A stretch of 64,000 nt of DNA from Brassica napus (taxonomy: Eukaryota > Streptophyta > Magnoliopsida > Brassicales > Brassicaceae). The position numbers were made by a program, and so were the translations under genes. This document shows positions 31,880-43,343 of the stretch, piece by piece; position 1 is the first letter of the stretch, and every line of letters starts with the position of its first letter. The notes beneath the pieces were generated by a model. The model ran no database searches and was not told the DNA's origin. It saw only the letters and a list, made by a program, of their open reading frames with translations. The DNA lies in NCBI RefSeq assembly GCF_020379485.1, contig NC_063450.1:29178137-29242136 (forward strand), written 5' to 3'.

Positions 31880-33444
31880 CGTTATCAGCACGATTGTGCT
31901 CTCCACCTGAGAAATCTCTCTCAGCCGGCGATCCCCTTTCCGGCCAGCTCCTCCGGTGCTCAGCCTTTGCTCCACCGGCGCTCAGCCTCCGCTCCACCAG
32001 GCCAGCTCTCTCTCTCCGCCGGAAAACTCCTCTCTCTCTCAAATTCCGGCCAACTCTCACGGTGGTCCTCTCAGATTCTTGTGGTGAAAAAGGTAAACAA
32101 ATCAAAACCTTGAAATCTAAAGAACACCATTATATCTGAAAGAAATCTAGGATCTATATGAATCCATAACTTATAAACAATCTATGGATTTAAAATATTG
32201 ATCTTGTTTCTATGATCCATATGATCCATATGAAACTTGATTCTAAAAGTATCTTGAATCCATAAAACTTAAAATTCTCTAAAGGTTCTATGTTTCTCTA
32301 AAAACTTATAAACTTATCAAAATACCTAAAGATCTACATGAATCTTGTTTATAAAAACTTATGAATCATAAAATTATTAGAGAAAGCTTAAACCTTTTTG
32401 ATTCAATCCTTTTGTTTGGCCATTTTACCAGATGTGATAAACATAAGTGTATAATCTGGCCAAAACAAAATTCCATCAATCCCTTGCTGTGCCATTTTCG
32501 GCCAGATCTCCTAAAATCAGTCAACCCATCAATAAAATCGAAATTAAAATCATTCATTGCATATCCTTGACTATTAATATTTTCTTTGTAACTATCAAAG
32601 TTTTAAAAACCTTTTATGATTTTTATAAATGCATAATCGATTTTATAAATGCTTGTTTGAATTTATTAAGTGCATATCTTTGACTGAAAATTATTTCTAA
32701 AGTTTTATAAGCCATAGTCTTGTTTTAAAATTGATATGTCATAAGGTAGAATAAAATCTGGTTGAAATCATTTGATCATATTGTTAATTAAACCAACCAT
32801 GAACCGATTTTATATCATACTGAATTTTGATCACATAAGTTTGCTAGTTAAAATAAAACTTGATCTAGTTTCATCCTTGAACTTGATTCTATGATTAAAT
32901 TATGTACTGATCATTTGCATACCTGATAGCATCATTTAGTAAATCATTAGATCGAACTTGAATCATCCATGAACTGACCTTTGCATGCATCCAACTATCA
33001 TATTGTTAAAACTGGACATAGGTATCACATAATTGAAACCAAACATACATGTTCGCATAGCTTTAGCAATGATGATACTAGTGCGTCTGAAGTGGTTCAT
33101 GTTGTTTGCATCTAAATGATTCACACTGTTTGCATATAGTTAGACAAAATCGGTTTCCATTTAAAATTTAGTACATTTGCTTTATTCAAAATTATAAACC
33201 AAGTTTTAACCGATTTTGAAAATCTACTTTGGTTTACAAATATCTTGAACATTATAAAAGTTATTTGTCTTGTCCATGATGCATTTTAAATCCATCCACA
33301 TTGATTGACAAAATTTTTATCTTAATACATATAAAATATTTTCTGAAAATAAAATGCATAATAAATCATCAATCTCCTTGGCATATAAATTCAAGTCCTG
33401 AATTATATTATGAATCCTTACTCCTTTATGGATATTTGATTCAG
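31880..33444 (+). other. Long copia leader, possibly with an intron
   Basis: A GC-rich, Pro/Ser-coding 5' part (to about 32092) ends in GTGAAAAAG|GTAAAC, a good donor site. The rest is AT-rich, and TTTGATTCAG, a good acceptor, sits immediately before the gag ATG at 33445. A 1.35-kb leader intron is therefore plausible. The 102-codon frame 31831-32139 spans the LTR border and has no recognised domain. Confidence 0.5.
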
Positions 33445-34491
33445 ATGTCGAAAATCAACAACCTTGAATATGCTTCCCTCAATCTCTCCGGAGATAATTA
33501 CCTCCAATGGGAGCTTGATACCAAAATCCTCTTAAGGTCCAGAAACCTTGGTGATACTATCACTGAAGGCACTGAGCCATCAGACAAGGATAATTACAAG
33601 GCACTTGTTGTCATTCGCCATCACCTTGCTGAAGGTCTCAAGGACCAGTATCTCACAATTGAGAATCCTCTGGAACTTTGGACAGAGTTGAAAACCAGAT
33701 TTAATCATCAGAAAACTGTGATATTGCCAAAAGCCCTTTATGATTGGAGAAACCTGAGAATCCAAGACTATAAGTCTGTGGAAGAATATAACTCGGCTTT
33801 GTTCAAAATAGTCTCAAAGTTGAAACTTTGTGGTGAGACTATTACTGATGCTGATATGTTGGAGAAAACATTCTCCACATTCCACACCAGCAATGTTGTG
33901 CTTCAGCAACAGTACCGAGAGAAGGGTTTCTCCACTTATGCTGCCTTAATCTCTTGTTTGTTGCTAGCTGAGCAAAACAATGAGTTGCTCATGATGAACA
34001 GTGAGCTAAGGCCTCCTGGTGCTAAAGCATTGCCTGAGGCACATGCGGCCGTAGAGCCAAAGGATGAGACTCCAAGAGAGTCATACCATGGTCGCATGAG
34101 AGGCCGTGGTAGATGGCAAGGTCGTAACCGTGGATTTCAACCACGTGGCCGTGGATTTCAACCACGAGACCATCTTGGTCGCAGCCGAGGCCGAGGCTAC
34201 AGCCGAGGTCATCAAGCTAACCGTGGGTATAAGTCCGACTTCAAAACCCATGGCTCGAGCTCGACCAAATCTGCTTGCTATCGTTGTGGGATGACCAATC
34301 ATTGGGCTAATAAATGCAAAACTCCCCAACACCTTGTTAAGCTCTACCAGGAGAGCATAAAGGGCAAGAACTCTGAGGCAAATTTCGTCCATTATGATAA
34401 TGAGAATGATCTGGACCATGAGGATGATCAAGCCCATGGCAGAGATGGTCATGAGGATTTTGAGACTTCAGACCTCCTTACAAGTGGCTGA
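33445..34491 (+). CDS. Copia gag (348 aa when unspliced)
   Basis: I start at ATG 33445, which follows a possible splice acceptor and leads straight into the conserved gag beginning (MSKINNLEYASLNLSGDNYL); the frame is also open upstream. Residues 1-220 are the UBN2-type gag domain (ELWTELKTRFNHQKTVILPK, YREKGFSTYAALISCLLLAE). An Arg/Gly-rich stretch (RGRGYSRGHQANRGYK) and a zinc knuckle CYRCGMTNHWANKC follow. The protein forms the particle and binds RNA. The frame ends at TGA 34489-34491, just six bases after a possible splice donor (34484), so the stop may lie in a retained intron. Confidence 0.93.
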   Translation: MSKINNLEYASLNLSGDNYLQWELDTKILLRSRNLGDTITEGTEPSDKDNYKALVVIRHHLAEGLKDQYLTIENPLELWTELKTRFNHQKTVILPKALYDWRNLRIQDYKSVEEYNSALFKIVSKLKLCGETITDADMLEKTFSTFHTSNVVLQQQYREKGFSTYAALISCLLLAEQNNELLMMNSELRPPGAKALPEAHAAVEPKDETPRESYHGRMRGRGRWQGRNRGFQPRGRGFQPRDHLGRSRGRGYSRGHQANRGYKSDFKTHGSSSTKSACYRCGMTNHWANKCKTPQHLVKLYQESIKGKNSEANFVHYDNENDLDHEDDQAHGRDGHEDFETSDLLTSG

Positions 34492-34714
34492 ATATGAAGA
34501 TTTCGATATCATATTGCTTTTGTCTTTGCATTTTGAATTCTTGATTTGGCTTTATGTTCTATGACTTTGGCAATTCTATTTATGAAATAAAGTTTTTACT
34601 TTATATATATGCCTTATACAAAGTCGAAATTATTAAGAACATAAAACAAAGCCATTAAAACATACTTTAAACCTTATGTAATATCTAAGGTGTTGACTCT
34701 TGTCTATTTTTCAG
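34484..34714 (+). other. Candidate 231-bp intron between gag and pol with stop and poly(A) signal
   Basis: The donor CAA|GTGGCTG lies at 34484 and the acceptor CTATTTTTCAG ends at 34714. Removing the segment keeps phase exactly: the last gag base plus the first two pol bases make AAA, and 33445-34483 plus 34715-38190 totals 4515 bases, divisible by three. The segment holds the gag stop TGA and AATAAA at 34586-34591. This fits a gag-only message by retention or early polyadenylation and a gag-pol message by splicing. Inference from sequence only. Confidence 0.6.
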
Positions 34715-34716
34715 AA

Positions 34717-37700
34717 ATGAAAGAAGACAAGAACCAGCTAGTAGTGGATAGTGGATCAAGTCACACTATATTAAAAGACAAAAGATATTTTGTTAACCTC
34801 ATTTTAAAGAGTGCCAATATCAATACTATAGCAGGCACGGCCAGCCTTATTGAAGGCCATGGCCCGGCTCACTTAGTGATGCCTAAAGGCACGCATTTAG
34901 AAATTTCTAATGCATTATATTCTCCAAAATCAAAGAGAAATCTGTTAAGTTTCAAAGACATTCGCATGAATGATCTACATGTTGAAACTAGGGGCGAGGG
35001 AAAGAAAGAATTCCTCTTGATTTATGAAAATGCCCAAGGCCATAAGAAAGTCCTAGAGACTATCCCTGCTATATCAATAGGCCTCTATTGTGCCAATATA
35101 AAATCGAGTGAGGCTAACACTTCAATTCCTAATGAGTTCAGAGAAGCCTTTAAACAATGGCATGAAAGGCTTGGCCATCCTGGCAGATCCATGATGCGCA
35201 AAATAATCTCGAGCTCAACTGGCCATTCCTTGAAAGATAGGATAACTATCCCTATGAGCATTACATGTATTCCATGCTCACAAGGAAAATTAATAATAAG
35301 GCCATCACCTGGAAAGGTGAGTAAGGAAACATTAAACTTTCTGGAAAGAATACATGGTGATATATGTGGACCAATACACCCACCTTGTGGGACATTTCGA
35401 TATTTTATGGTCCTCATTGACGCATCGACCAGATGGTCGCATGTTTGTCTATTATCATCTAGAAACTTAGCATTGGCAAGACTATTGGCACAGATCATAA
35501 GACTGCGAGCCCATTTTCCAGATTTTCCACTAAAGACTATACGTCTTGACAATGCAAGTGAATTCAGTTCCCAAGCTTTTAATGATTACTGTATGTCCAT
35601 GGGGGTAAGTGTGGAACACTCCGTGGCACATGTACATACACAGAATGGATTGGCCGAATCCTTCATTAAAAGAATCCAGTTGATTGCTCGACCATTACTC
35701 ATGAGGTCGAAGCTACCAGTATCAGCTTGGGGACATGCGGTATTACATGCTGCTGAATTAATACGCATAAGGCCATCCAGTGAACATAAATATTCTCCAT
35801 CCCAATTACTCTCGGGTCATGAGCCAGACGTATCCCATATCAAAACATTTGGATGTTCTGTGTACGTCCCTATTGCACCACCACAGAGAACAAAAATGGG
35901 ACCTCAAAGGAGGATGGGAATATATGTTGGTTTTGATTCTCCAACCATTATTAAATATCTTGAGCCTACTACTGGAGATTTATTTAAGGCCAGATATGCT
36001 GATTGTCATTTTGATGAATCAGAGTACCCAACATTAGGGGGAGAAAATAACAAGCTGGGCAAAGAAATTGTATGGAATCAAACATCCTTATCATGGCAAG
36101 ATCCTCGGACTCAATCATGTGATTTAGAGGTCCAGAAAATAATTCATATGCAAAAGCTAGCTAATCAATTGCCTGATTCCTTTGCTGACCCGAAAAGAGT
36201 GACTAAGTCCTATATACCAGCTTGTAATGCACCAATAAGTATTGATGTCCAAGATGGACACAATCAAGTGGCTACAGAGTCTAAAGCACGTCTTAAGCGT
36301 GGTAGACCAATTGGTTCCAAAGATAAAAGACCTCGGAAACTAAAGAAAGGTGCAAAAGAAACCGAGGTCATAGATTGTCCAGACAAGGCCGAAATGGCCA
36401 TGCCTAAGGTACCAACCAATGAGACTCGGGACGCCGAGCCTCATGGTACTGAAGGTGCTAATGATGAGATCTCAATTAATTATTTAATGTCTGGGACAAG
36501 ATGGAACCGGAATGATGTCGACATCAATGATATATTTGCATACCAAGTAGCCCTTGATGTTATGGACTTAGATGAGGATCATGAACCCACGTCTATACTA
36601 GAGTGCACTCAAAGATCAGATTGGCTCAAATGGAAAGAAGCCATAAACGTGGAGTTAGAATCATTTAAGAAAAGGAATGTCTTTGGATCGATTATCCGGA
36701 CACCTTATAATGTTAAACCAGTGGGATATAAGTGGGTATTTGTGAGGAAGAGAAATGAATATGGTGAAATTGTAAGATACAAAGCACGGCTTGTTGCACA
36801 AGGATTCTCACAAATACCAGGCATCGATTATGAGGAGACATACTCCCCTGTGGTGGATGCAACTACATTTCGATTTTTAATAAGTCTGGCCATCAAAGAA
36901 AATTTGGATATGCGGTTAATGGATGTTGTAACCGCATACCTTTATGGTCCACTGGATAACGAAATATATATGAGATTACCAGAGGGTGTTGAGCTCAAAG
37001 CTAATAAAGGTTCTCGAGAAGAACACTGCATAAGGCTGAACAAATCCTTATATGGACTTAAGCAAAGTGGTCGAATGTGGTATAATCGCTTAAGCGAATA
37101 CCTTGCCAAAGTTGGCTATAAGAACGACCCTATCAGTCCATGTATCTTTATAAAGAAGTTTGCAAACAAAGGATTTGTTATCATAGCAGTGTATGTTGAT
37201 GATTTGAACATCATTGGAACCCCTGGGGAAATCGCCCAAACAGTTGAATATCTCAAGAAAGAGTTTGAAATGAAAGACCTAGGTAAAACTAAAGTCTGTT
37301 TGGGGTTACAACTTGAGTACATAAAAGGAGGAATCCTTGTGCATCAAAAGGCATATACAGAAAAAGTACTCAAGAGATTTAACATGGACCAGGCTCACCC
37401 ATTGACCAGCCCAATGGTCGTGAGGTCCCTTGGAGTGGACACTGACCCATTTCGTCCTAAGGACGAGAATGAGAATGTCCTGGGTCCAGAAGTGCCTTAC
37501 CTCAGTGCCATAGGAGCGTTACTGTATTTGGCTAGCCACACTAGACCAGATATATGTTTTGCCGTGAGTCTCCTAGCCCGTTTTAGTTCATGTCCGACCC
37601 AAAGGCACTGGAATGGAATTAAACATATCCTACGTTACCTTCAAGGAACTAAGGATTTGGGTCTATTTTATACCAATGAAACCAAAGATGGTTTAGTAGG

Positions 37701-38190
37701 CTTTGCTGATGCAGGCTACTTATCTGATCCACACCATGCTCGGTCCCAAACCGGATATGTGTTCACTCATGGTGGTACTGCAATATCATGGCGTTCCATG
37801 AAACAAACTATAGCAGCCACATCATCAAATCACTCAGAAATCTTAGCCATGCATGAGGCAAGTCGTGAGTGTGTATGGTTGAGGTCTATGACTCAACACA
37901 TCCGATCAGATAGTGGAATGGTCGAGGACAATGGTCCGACCATCATATATGAGGATAATGCAGCCTGCATTGCTCAACTCAAAGATGGGTATATCAAAGG
38001 TGACCGAACCAAACATATACTACCCAAGTTCTTCTTCACACATGAGTTGCAGAAAGCCAAGGAGGTCAGCGTCACTCAAATCCGGTCAAGTGAGAACTCA
38101 GCCGACCTCTTCACCAAGTCACTTCCCACCAGCACATTCAGGAAGCTCACGCAGCAGATTGGCATGCGAAGACTCAAGGACCTTCAGTGA
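34717..38190 (+). CDS. Copia pol (protease, integrase, reverse transcriptase, RNase H)
   Basis: The open frame extends from 34690; the start given is the Met right after the candidate splice acceptor, and in the spliced message it would be continuous with gag. Domains: protease LVVDSGSSHTIL; GAG-pre-integrase HHCC finger (HERLGHPGRSMM, CIPCSQGK); integrase DDE core (HGDICGPI, IRLDNASEF, NGLAESFIKR); a basic linker region; RT with the copia pattern YKWVFVRKRNEYGEIVRYKA, SPVVDATTFRFL and catalytic YVDDL; and RNase H (GFADAGYLSD, EILAMHEASRECVWLRSM, IYEDNAACI, LPKFFFTHEL). It ends at TGA 38188-38190 with the usual C-terminal DLFTKSLP motif. No frameshift or stop was found, so the copy may be competent. 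Confidence 0.95.
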   Translation: MKEDKNQLVVDSGSSHTILKDKRYFVNLILKSANINTIAGTASLIEGHGPAHLVMPKGTHLEISNALYSPKSKRNLLSFKDIRMNDLHVETRGEGKKEFLLIYENAQGHKKVLETIPAISIGLYCANIKSSEANTSIPNEFREAFKQWHERLGHPGRSMMRKIISSSTGHSLKDRITIPMSITCIPCSQGKLIIRPSPGKVSKETLNFLERIHGDICGPIHPPCGTFRYFMVLIDASTRWSHVCLLSSRNLALARLLAQIIRLRAHFPDFPLKTIRLDNASEFSSQAFNDYCMSMGVSVEHSVAHVHTQNGLAESFIKRIQLIARPLLMRSKLPVSAWGHAVLHAAELIRIRPSSEHKYSPSQLLSGHEPDVSHIKTFGCSVYVPIAPPQRTKMGPQRRMGIYVGFDSPTIIKYLEPTTGDLFKARYADCHFDESEYPTLGGENNKLGKEIVWNQTSLSWQDPRTQSCDLEVQKIIHMQKLANQLPDSFADPKRVTKSYIPACNAPISIDVQDGHNQVATESKARLKRGRPIGSKDKRPRKLKKGAKETEVIDCPDKAEMAMPKVPTNETRDAEPHGTEGANDEISINYLMSGTRWNRNDVDINDIFAYQVALDVMDLDEDHEPTSILECTQRSDWLKWKEAINVELESFKKRNVFGSIIRTPYNVKPVGYKWVFVRKRNEYGEIVRYKARLVAQGFSQIPGIDYEETYSPVVDATTFRFLISLAIKENLDMRLMDVVTAYLYGPLDNEIYMRLPEGVELKANKGSREEHCIRLNKSLYGLKQSGRMWYNRLSEYLAKVGYKNDPISPCIFIKKFANKGFVIIAVYVDDLNIIGTPGEIAQTVEYLKKEFEMKDLGKTKVCLGLQLEYIKGGILVHQKAYTEKVLKRFNMDQAHPLTSPMVVRSLGVDTDPFRPKDENENVLGPEVPYLSAIGALLYLASHTRPDICFAVSLLARFSSCPTQRHWNGIKHILRYLQGTKDLGLFYTNETKDGLVGFADAGYLSDPHHARSQTGYVFTHGGTAISWRSMKQTIAATSSNHSEILAMHEASRECVWLRSMTQHIRSDSGMVEDNGPTIIYEDNAACIAQLKDGYIKGDRTKHILPKFFFTHELQKAKEVSVTQIRSSENSADLFTKSLPTSTFRKLTQQIGMRRLKDLQ

Positions 38191-38336
38191 TGTCCAAATC
38201 AGGGGGAGTAATGTGTGTTGTACTCTTTTTTCTGTCCTTGGTTTCCCTTTTTACCATATTGGGTTTTGGGTTTTCCGGGAGAGGTTTTAATGAGGCAACG
38301 TTAGCACATTACAAGCCCGATATGGTTATGGCATCC

Positions 38337-38345
38337 AAGGGGGAG
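38337..38345 (+). promoter_or_regulatory. Polypurine tract of copia element
   Basis: AAGGGGGAG lies directly before the 3' LTR. This is the normal plus-strand priming site. Confidence 0.85.
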
Positions 38346-38657
38346 TGTTATAAATCCATGATATGGATATGTGGATTGCCATTAACCATCAAGGAGGTTT
38401 ACATCTGACCCGACTATCCGGTCCGTCTACACCCGTCTCCGGTTCGTCTCATCCGTCCAAGACTAGTCAAGATGAAGACTCATTCAACCGGAGCATTTAT
38501 GAGCTTTGACCAAGTCTAGATATTTGTAGTCAAATGTATTAAATGTGTAGATTCTCTCCTTTGTGTAAACCCTTATGAACCTCCACTATATATTGATAGT
38601 GAGAGCTAATGAGAAAGACACAACTTTCACAACAACACTTCTCTCATATTTCTAACA
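38346..38657 (+). repeat. 3' LTR of copia element
   Basis: 312 bp, one base different from the 5' LTR, followed by the target duplication AGTTA. It supplies the transcript 3' end. Confidence 0.95.
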
Positions 38658-38677
38658 AGTTACATAACACCATAACT

Positions 38678-41537
38678 TCTAAACTATTAAAACAGGAGTA
38701 CATTTAGTACTTGACCCTACGTTTTCCTCAAAAATTACTATTCTATGCCATTACTGTAAAACACGGTCGTTTTACATTAATCGCTAACCAAATCGTTTTA
38801 ATTCCTAGACTATAAATTCGCTAACCAAATCGTTTTACATTCCTAGACCATAAATTCGTTAAAAACCATAACTTTGCACTATCTACTTATGTGTTACTAA
38901 AACAATTAATGCAATCGTGATAAGACCTCGGTGTCTCTTGGTCTACTTAATCAAAACCATCAATAAATACATTTATACATACATTTTCATAACATGACTA
39001 AACCATCAATTTCCATTGGGATAATAATATTCTAATCTTGATCTGCAGAATCAAAACCAGTATATTAGATAGATACAAATTCATTTGATTACATTAAAAA
39101 CAAAGTTGTGTTCATTGGTCTATTTGTTTGTCATATTATGATAGTAACATTATCAACATGTTTCTCATATAAGTTTTGTTCTCAATTCTCATGTTCCTTT
39201 GTATGAACAATCGTATGGTTCATCAAATATGTATAAAATAATTTATTTGGTTCTATATACTTAATTCGGTTAGTTAATACCTAAAATAATATAGTGCATA
39301 TCATTATATATTCACGGTGAAAATATTTAAATTAATCAATACTAATTTTTTTTTCCTTAATAACATTCTAAAAATATTCCTATTTCTACGCAAAAATAAA
39401 AAACAAAAACGATATCAATCAATTAACACAATTTTATTATTAAGTTGACAAAACTTGCAAATCAAGTATGGATAATCTCTAAAAACAAATATACTATATA
39501 TAATTATTATTTCTTAGTTAACTCAATAACATTCCAAAATATACTCCTATTGCTACGGAATAACCATAACAAAAACGTTATGAAGATGTGTGGGTAATCT
39601 TTAAAATCGCATATATTCTTTAAAAGGAACGTATATTAAATTACTGAAAACATATATTTTCTTTTGAATGCATTCAAATCATATCATAACTAACTAAATA
39701 TTTTGTTATAATTTCTCATTTACCCTACACTTTCCGATGCCAACTATATACATCTCATATCTATTGAGTAAAAGGAAAATCATTCTAAGCAGAAAAACCT
39801 AAACACATGTTTAAGATTACAGCTTTTACTCCTCACAAAACTCAGACCTTTTAAAAACTCATGGCAGGTTCAAGTTAAATGTTTACGTTCATGGAAGTAA
39901 CACACATCGTTTGGAGGAAGTACCTTCAAGATTGTTTTAGCCAACCAATTGGTATCTTATGTTTCTAAAAGTTTGTTACGTTCTCTGCACTTTCTTCATC
40001 TAATATTTTCTTGCTATTATCTAATATGATACGTGTTTTGATTGAAGGGTAACAAAATCTATGCTACTTGCAAAAGAACTCACATGTACCGAGTTCAACG
40101 AGCTGCAATGTTTATAACGATTTTGATCTCGCCTCACAAACAATTTCAATTTTTACTATATTTAAAAAACAAACGATCTTAATGTATCACTTTATGAAGG
40201 TCCTGTTAATATTTTGCACAGAAAGAAATCAGAATTGGTTTGAGAATGTAAAACAATTAGTTTAGTATTGTATACTAACCATCTTATTGGTCAGATACGA
40301 TCAACTGCAATAATCCATAGATAAGCATGATCTCCTTCCATTCTGACACAATTGATGTTTGCTTTTGTTGTCGGTTTCTTCTTACATTCTTCTTTTTCTA
40401 AGAAAATATATATCTATCAGTAATTCAGACCCTGTCCTGGAAATAGATACGGGTAAACTAAACTGAGTTAAAATCAGTCAGCATAATAAACCAAAAGCGG
40501 AAGCGTTTTAGTTGATTCGTTACTAATCTGAGACATGCATGATTTTTTTTTCGGGTTTAGTTTGCTCATCATGTCTAACCTTGAGGTCAAAAGCGATGGT
40601 ATATAGCAATAGCTATCTGATTAATTATACAATACTAGCCATATTTCTAAAGCGTATAATAAATAAGATCGCGGAGCAAAGGATCCGGTGAAGAGAAAGA
40701 GACAAGACAAAGAAAGAGTTCAATGTAAAAAAGGAAGTCAGTGGAACGAAACAACCGACGGTAACCTACTTTCTGTTTTTTTTCCCAAAAAAACATTGAA
40801 AAAAAAACATTTTGGGCTTGGCCATTACAAATGAATGAGGTCCACAATGTTTGACAATTTTTTTCATATATTGGGCGAAATTTTAAAATATATTATAATA
40901 TAACTAATTTTCAAAGCAATACCTAAGTTTATTTATCTAATACTATAAGTTTATCACATTTAATCATATACAAACTATCTAATTTTACAATTATACATAA
41001 ATATAAACAATCAAAACATATAACAAATAATAATATTTTTTTAAATCATATATAAATTGTCTTAAAATAAAATTTGAACTATATATACAAATTTCAAGTT
41101 CAAATAACCATCTTTAGATTTAATAAAGGACAATTCTCTCAAATAGTTTTTTTAAAGTTTTTGTCACAACAATAGTCTTCAAAAAATAAAACCTATTTTA
41201 GTCATTTTCTTCTTTAGAAAACTACTTTTGTGAAAATAAACCAAAAAAACTATCTAAGAAAATTTATCTTTAATAAAATAAAAAGTATACTTAGAACTTT
41301 AATATGCTTCTTTTTAGTGTTATTTTGTCAAAATAAAATAAGCAAGGAACTCAGGCTGTTGAAAACAAACAATCTCATTAAGATGACAAAAAAAAATTCA
41401 ATAAGAAATAAGTTTATTAGCTAAACATTAACAAACAAGTTGAGGAAATTCTAAAAACATATAAATATGGACATTCTAAAATGTTAACCATACAAAATTG
41501 AACAACTACCCGCGCGGGCGCGCGGGTCCAATCCTAG
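38678..41537 (+). mobile_element. Helitron, 3' end clear, 5' end tentative
   Basis: The 3' end is canonical: hairpin ACCCGCG / CGCGGGT (41508-41527), then CCAATCCTAG (to 41537) and T. A Helitron-like start TCTAAACTATTAAAACAGGA lies at 38678, but it is preceded by T rather than A, so this may not be the true left end. Between them is 2.8 kb of AT-rich sequence with no ORF I can support; short frames at 40068 and 40647 lack features. Confidence 0.6.
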
Positions 41538-42250
41538 TATATATTAAAACAGAAGTCACACCCTTAATTCATGTGTGATATTTTATATATTAAAACAGAA
41601 GTTATAACCTTAATTCATGTGTGATATTTTTAAAAATGTACCTAATGGACATATTTCTATAAAGTCATGTTACATTTAATCTATAATCTTATCATTTAAA
41701 TTTTGGGTCTACCAGAAATTTTTATTGGGCTATCAATAATTGGATTTAAACGATAAATGATCCATTGGATTTATAGATAGTATATATTAAATATATATAA
41801 TTTAATGTTGTAATACTATACCTCCATATGTTAAATATTTAAATATTTGTCGATGTTAACTTTTAAAATTAGAAAGATTTTTTTTTAAAATAACAAAAAT
41901 CGTATTATCTAACAATGATTAATCTTTACTACCTTAAACCAACGAAAACAAATTTTAAACTATATAGTTTATTTTAAAAATTAAACAAAAACTAAATGTT
42001 CAATTATTTACTCGATAATATAAATCTATGAAGGAAATGTTTAATTTTTTAAAAACTTTCTAAATTTCTGAAATGTTACAATATCTTTGAATATGATAAT
42101 AAAACAATATTTTACTAATCTTTATATATATAGTTATAATTTTAATAATGAAATAATAATCAAAAAATATATATATAGAAGAAGATACAAATACATGTGA
42201 AAGTTTGAAACAATCTATTCAATGAAAAAACTATATCGTAAACTTATTAT
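41538..42250 (+). mobile_element. Helitron 5'-end fragment with duplicated head
   Basis: Directly after the CTAG of the previous element comes TATATATTAAAACAGAAGTC, a Helitron 5'-type sequence. The first 50 bp or so (ATATTAAAACAGAAGT..TTAATTCATGTGTGATATTT) occur twice in tandem (41538 and 41587). No 3' hairpin was found, so this is a truncated or interrupted copy. Confidence 0.5.
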
Positions 42251-43343
42251 GTTTTAAAAATTGATAGACACATATATATTATAATATATACCAATTTAGA
42301 ATTGAAAACAAAATATTTATATAAAACAAACATAAGGTTGTGATAGATACAAAATAAATTAAACCAATGATTAAAAATAGCTGGAAAGAAAGAAGAAGAG
42401 AGAATCATCATAAGCCCGACAATGCGTTTTTCTCTGGTGAGTTGCAACAACCGATGGCCCATTAACATATGATTACAAAATCCCAAATAATATCAAGGCC
42501 CATGGCCTAACCCAGTCATACATCAAAAGAAAAGGCCCATTATTCAGACGGACCGAAAGATAAACGTAGCCTCTCAATGCCCTTCGAAGGAGAGAGGACT
42601 CAGACTAGGAAAATGACCAAAGGAATCGGATAAAGAGTGTGTGTCAGGGCTTGACCAGAGTAGACCGGTGGGCACACAGTAAAAGGACGGCTCTGAACCA
42701 GTAGACACGTCTTCACACACACACACTTCTCACATGTCTCTCTCTCTCTCTCAAAAATGTTTGTTGTGTGTTTTGGGGTGAAGATTTGCATGCTTCTGCT
42801 TCTTATCCATTCCTATTCTCCGTATCCATTATCTTTATCCGACAAGCTTGGCTTGATTCTGTCTCTTCCCAAAACGAATCTCTTTCTGTCTCTTTTGACC
42901 GTTTTAGCACCCTATTTACAATTGTAACCCTCTTCGATCCTGCGTTTGGGACAGAACCACAGCTGTCATCAGATTCTCTTGCTTTACTCTTAAACATCCA
43001 CCATTTGTCCTGTCCCGCGCAAGAGCATGTTCAGTCAGTATTCATACAATTATTGTGTCTTCATAATAATAATCTTGTGCTAATTTAATTCACCTTGAAT
43101 TTTATGATAAGATCCATTTGCTGACAAAAAAAATAATAATCCAGTTTTAAAATGTTCTCCTACGTGCATGTATATATATACATATTAAGGTACTCAATCA
43201 GCACTTATGCCTGGTAAATTGTATTATTTCGAATTTTGTTATACGTGCGACCCATGTGACAAAGTAAAGGATAGAGAGACTTAGAGAATTCAATTGTTTG
43301 TGGGTTATTCATATGCTAATTTTCTTAAAAATAGAGAATCTTG
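42251..43343. other. Intergenic region upstream of DOF5.8, no gene recognised
   Basis: Mixed sequence with (CA)n and (CT)n tracts (42713-42755). The frame at 42768-43088 has no recognised domain. Distal regulatory sequence of the DOF gene could lie here, but nothing specific can be named. Confidence 0.45.

Larger units (their letters stand above)
31568..38657 (+). mobile_element. Complete, very young Ty1/copia LTR retrotransposon (7090 bp)
   Basis: The two 312-bp LTRs (31568-31879 and 38346-38657) begin TGTTATAAATCC, end TTTCTAACA, and differ by eye at a single base. The flanking 5-bp duplication is AGTTA (31563-31567, 38658-38662). A polypurine tract AAGGGGGAG abuts the 3' LTR. Gag and pol frames are both intact. 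The domain order (protease, integrase, RT, RNase H) is that of copia elements. Confidence 0.97.

Noticed and set aside
42768..43088. 106-codon frame upstream of DOF5.8 as a gene or regulatory uORF
   Set aside because: It lies well upstream of the likely transcription start and has no domain; nothing beyond an open frame supports it.
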